From the NCBI RefSeq assembly GCF_002005225.1, contig NZ_CP019724.1:4601001-4665000 (forward strand): a stretch of DNA of 64,000 nt, written 5' to 3'. This DNA is from Streptomyces pactum (GTDB taxonomy: Bacteria > Actinomycetota > Actinomycetes > Streptomycetales > Streptomycetaceae). A model generated the notes under the pieces. The model did no database searches, had not been told where the DNA came from, and saw only the letters and a list, made by a program, of their open reading frames with translations. Both the position numbers and the translations under genes were made by a program. Below, piece after piece: positions 63,818 through 64,000 of the stretch; position 1 is the stretch's first letter, and every line of letters begins with the position of its first letter.

Positions 63818-64000
63818 TCACGGAGAGTTTGATCCTGGCTCAGGACGAACGCTGGCGGCGTGCTTAACACATGCAAGTCGAACGATGAACCACTTCGGTG
63901 GGGATTAGTGGCGAACGGGTGAGTAACACGTGGGCAATCTGCCCTGCACTCTGGGACAAGCCCTGGAAACGGGGTCTAATACCGGATACTGATCCTCACG
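63818..64000 (+). rRNA. rrs: 16S rRNA, 5' end (partial)
   Basis: The sequence from TCACGGAGAGTTTGATCCTG through GGCGGCGTGCTTAACACATG and the V1 stem is unmistakable 16S rRNA of Streptomyces type. The gene continues beyond the right edge, so 23S and 5S are not visible. Confidence 0.97.

Overview
The window is a Streptomyces chromosome segment. It is very GC-rich and uses many GTG/TTG starts. It carries bldC and the vdh–bldC–hrpA neighbourhood, paralogous SpoIIE-type phosphatases, a c-di-AMP riboswitch in front of an M23 peptidase, and at the right edge the start of an rRNA operon. From memory the chromosomal gene order resembles the SCO4089–SCO4120 region of S. coelicolor. I could not check that by search.

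Layout. 1–14.9 kb is core chromosome: the 5' part of valine dehydrogenase, a hypothetical gene, bldC, a small CxxC protein, HrpA helicase between two identical tRNA-Asp genes, tRNA-Phe and tRNA-Glu, a membrane metallophosphoesterase, a zinc metallopeptidase, a lipoprotein, a DEAD-box helicase with an RGG-rich repeat tail, an APC permease, and tRNA-Lys(UUU).

14,894–40,077 is a 25.2 kb integrative mobilizable element inserted in the 3' end of tRNA-Lys and bounded by a 46-bp perfect direct repeat. It has a tyrosine integrase, XRE regulator, excisionase-like gene, a DUF3631 ATPase, a DUF2637 membrane protein and a MobC/relaxase pair. No TraB/FtsK or type IV secretion gene is visible, so it should depend on a helper for transfer. 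Its cargo is a PD-(D/E)XK-like orphan protein, a complete FxLD-type class I lanthipeptide locus (precursor, LanB, LanC, FxLD methyltransferase, helical-repeat protein) with a nearby Cys-rich/ATPase regulatory set, a divergent XRE-TPR/GNAT pair, and a 1483-residue, AT-richer predicted nuclease–STAND NTPase–helical repeat protein that looks like a single-gene anti-phage system. The integrase 3' end carries a hairpin equivalent to the displaced tRNA-Lys terminator, and a 23-bp repeated motif sits on both sides of the core as candidate integrase arm sites.

40.1–64 kb is chromosome again: two paralogous small membrane-anchored proteins, a MerR regulator with a perfect dyad operator, a lipoprotein, a reductase–deaminase fusion, initiator tRNA-Met, a SpoIIE phosphatase, the c-di-AMP riboswitch and M23 peptidase, an aldo/keto reductase, trmB plus a PrsW-like protease, an LhgO-type oxidase, an NsdA-like regulator, a divergent asparagine-synthase-like protein, a TetR regulator, NDH-2, a PAS/SpoIIE/HATPase protein, a divergent MFS/MarR pair, and the multi-promoter leader and first 183 bases of 16S rRNA.
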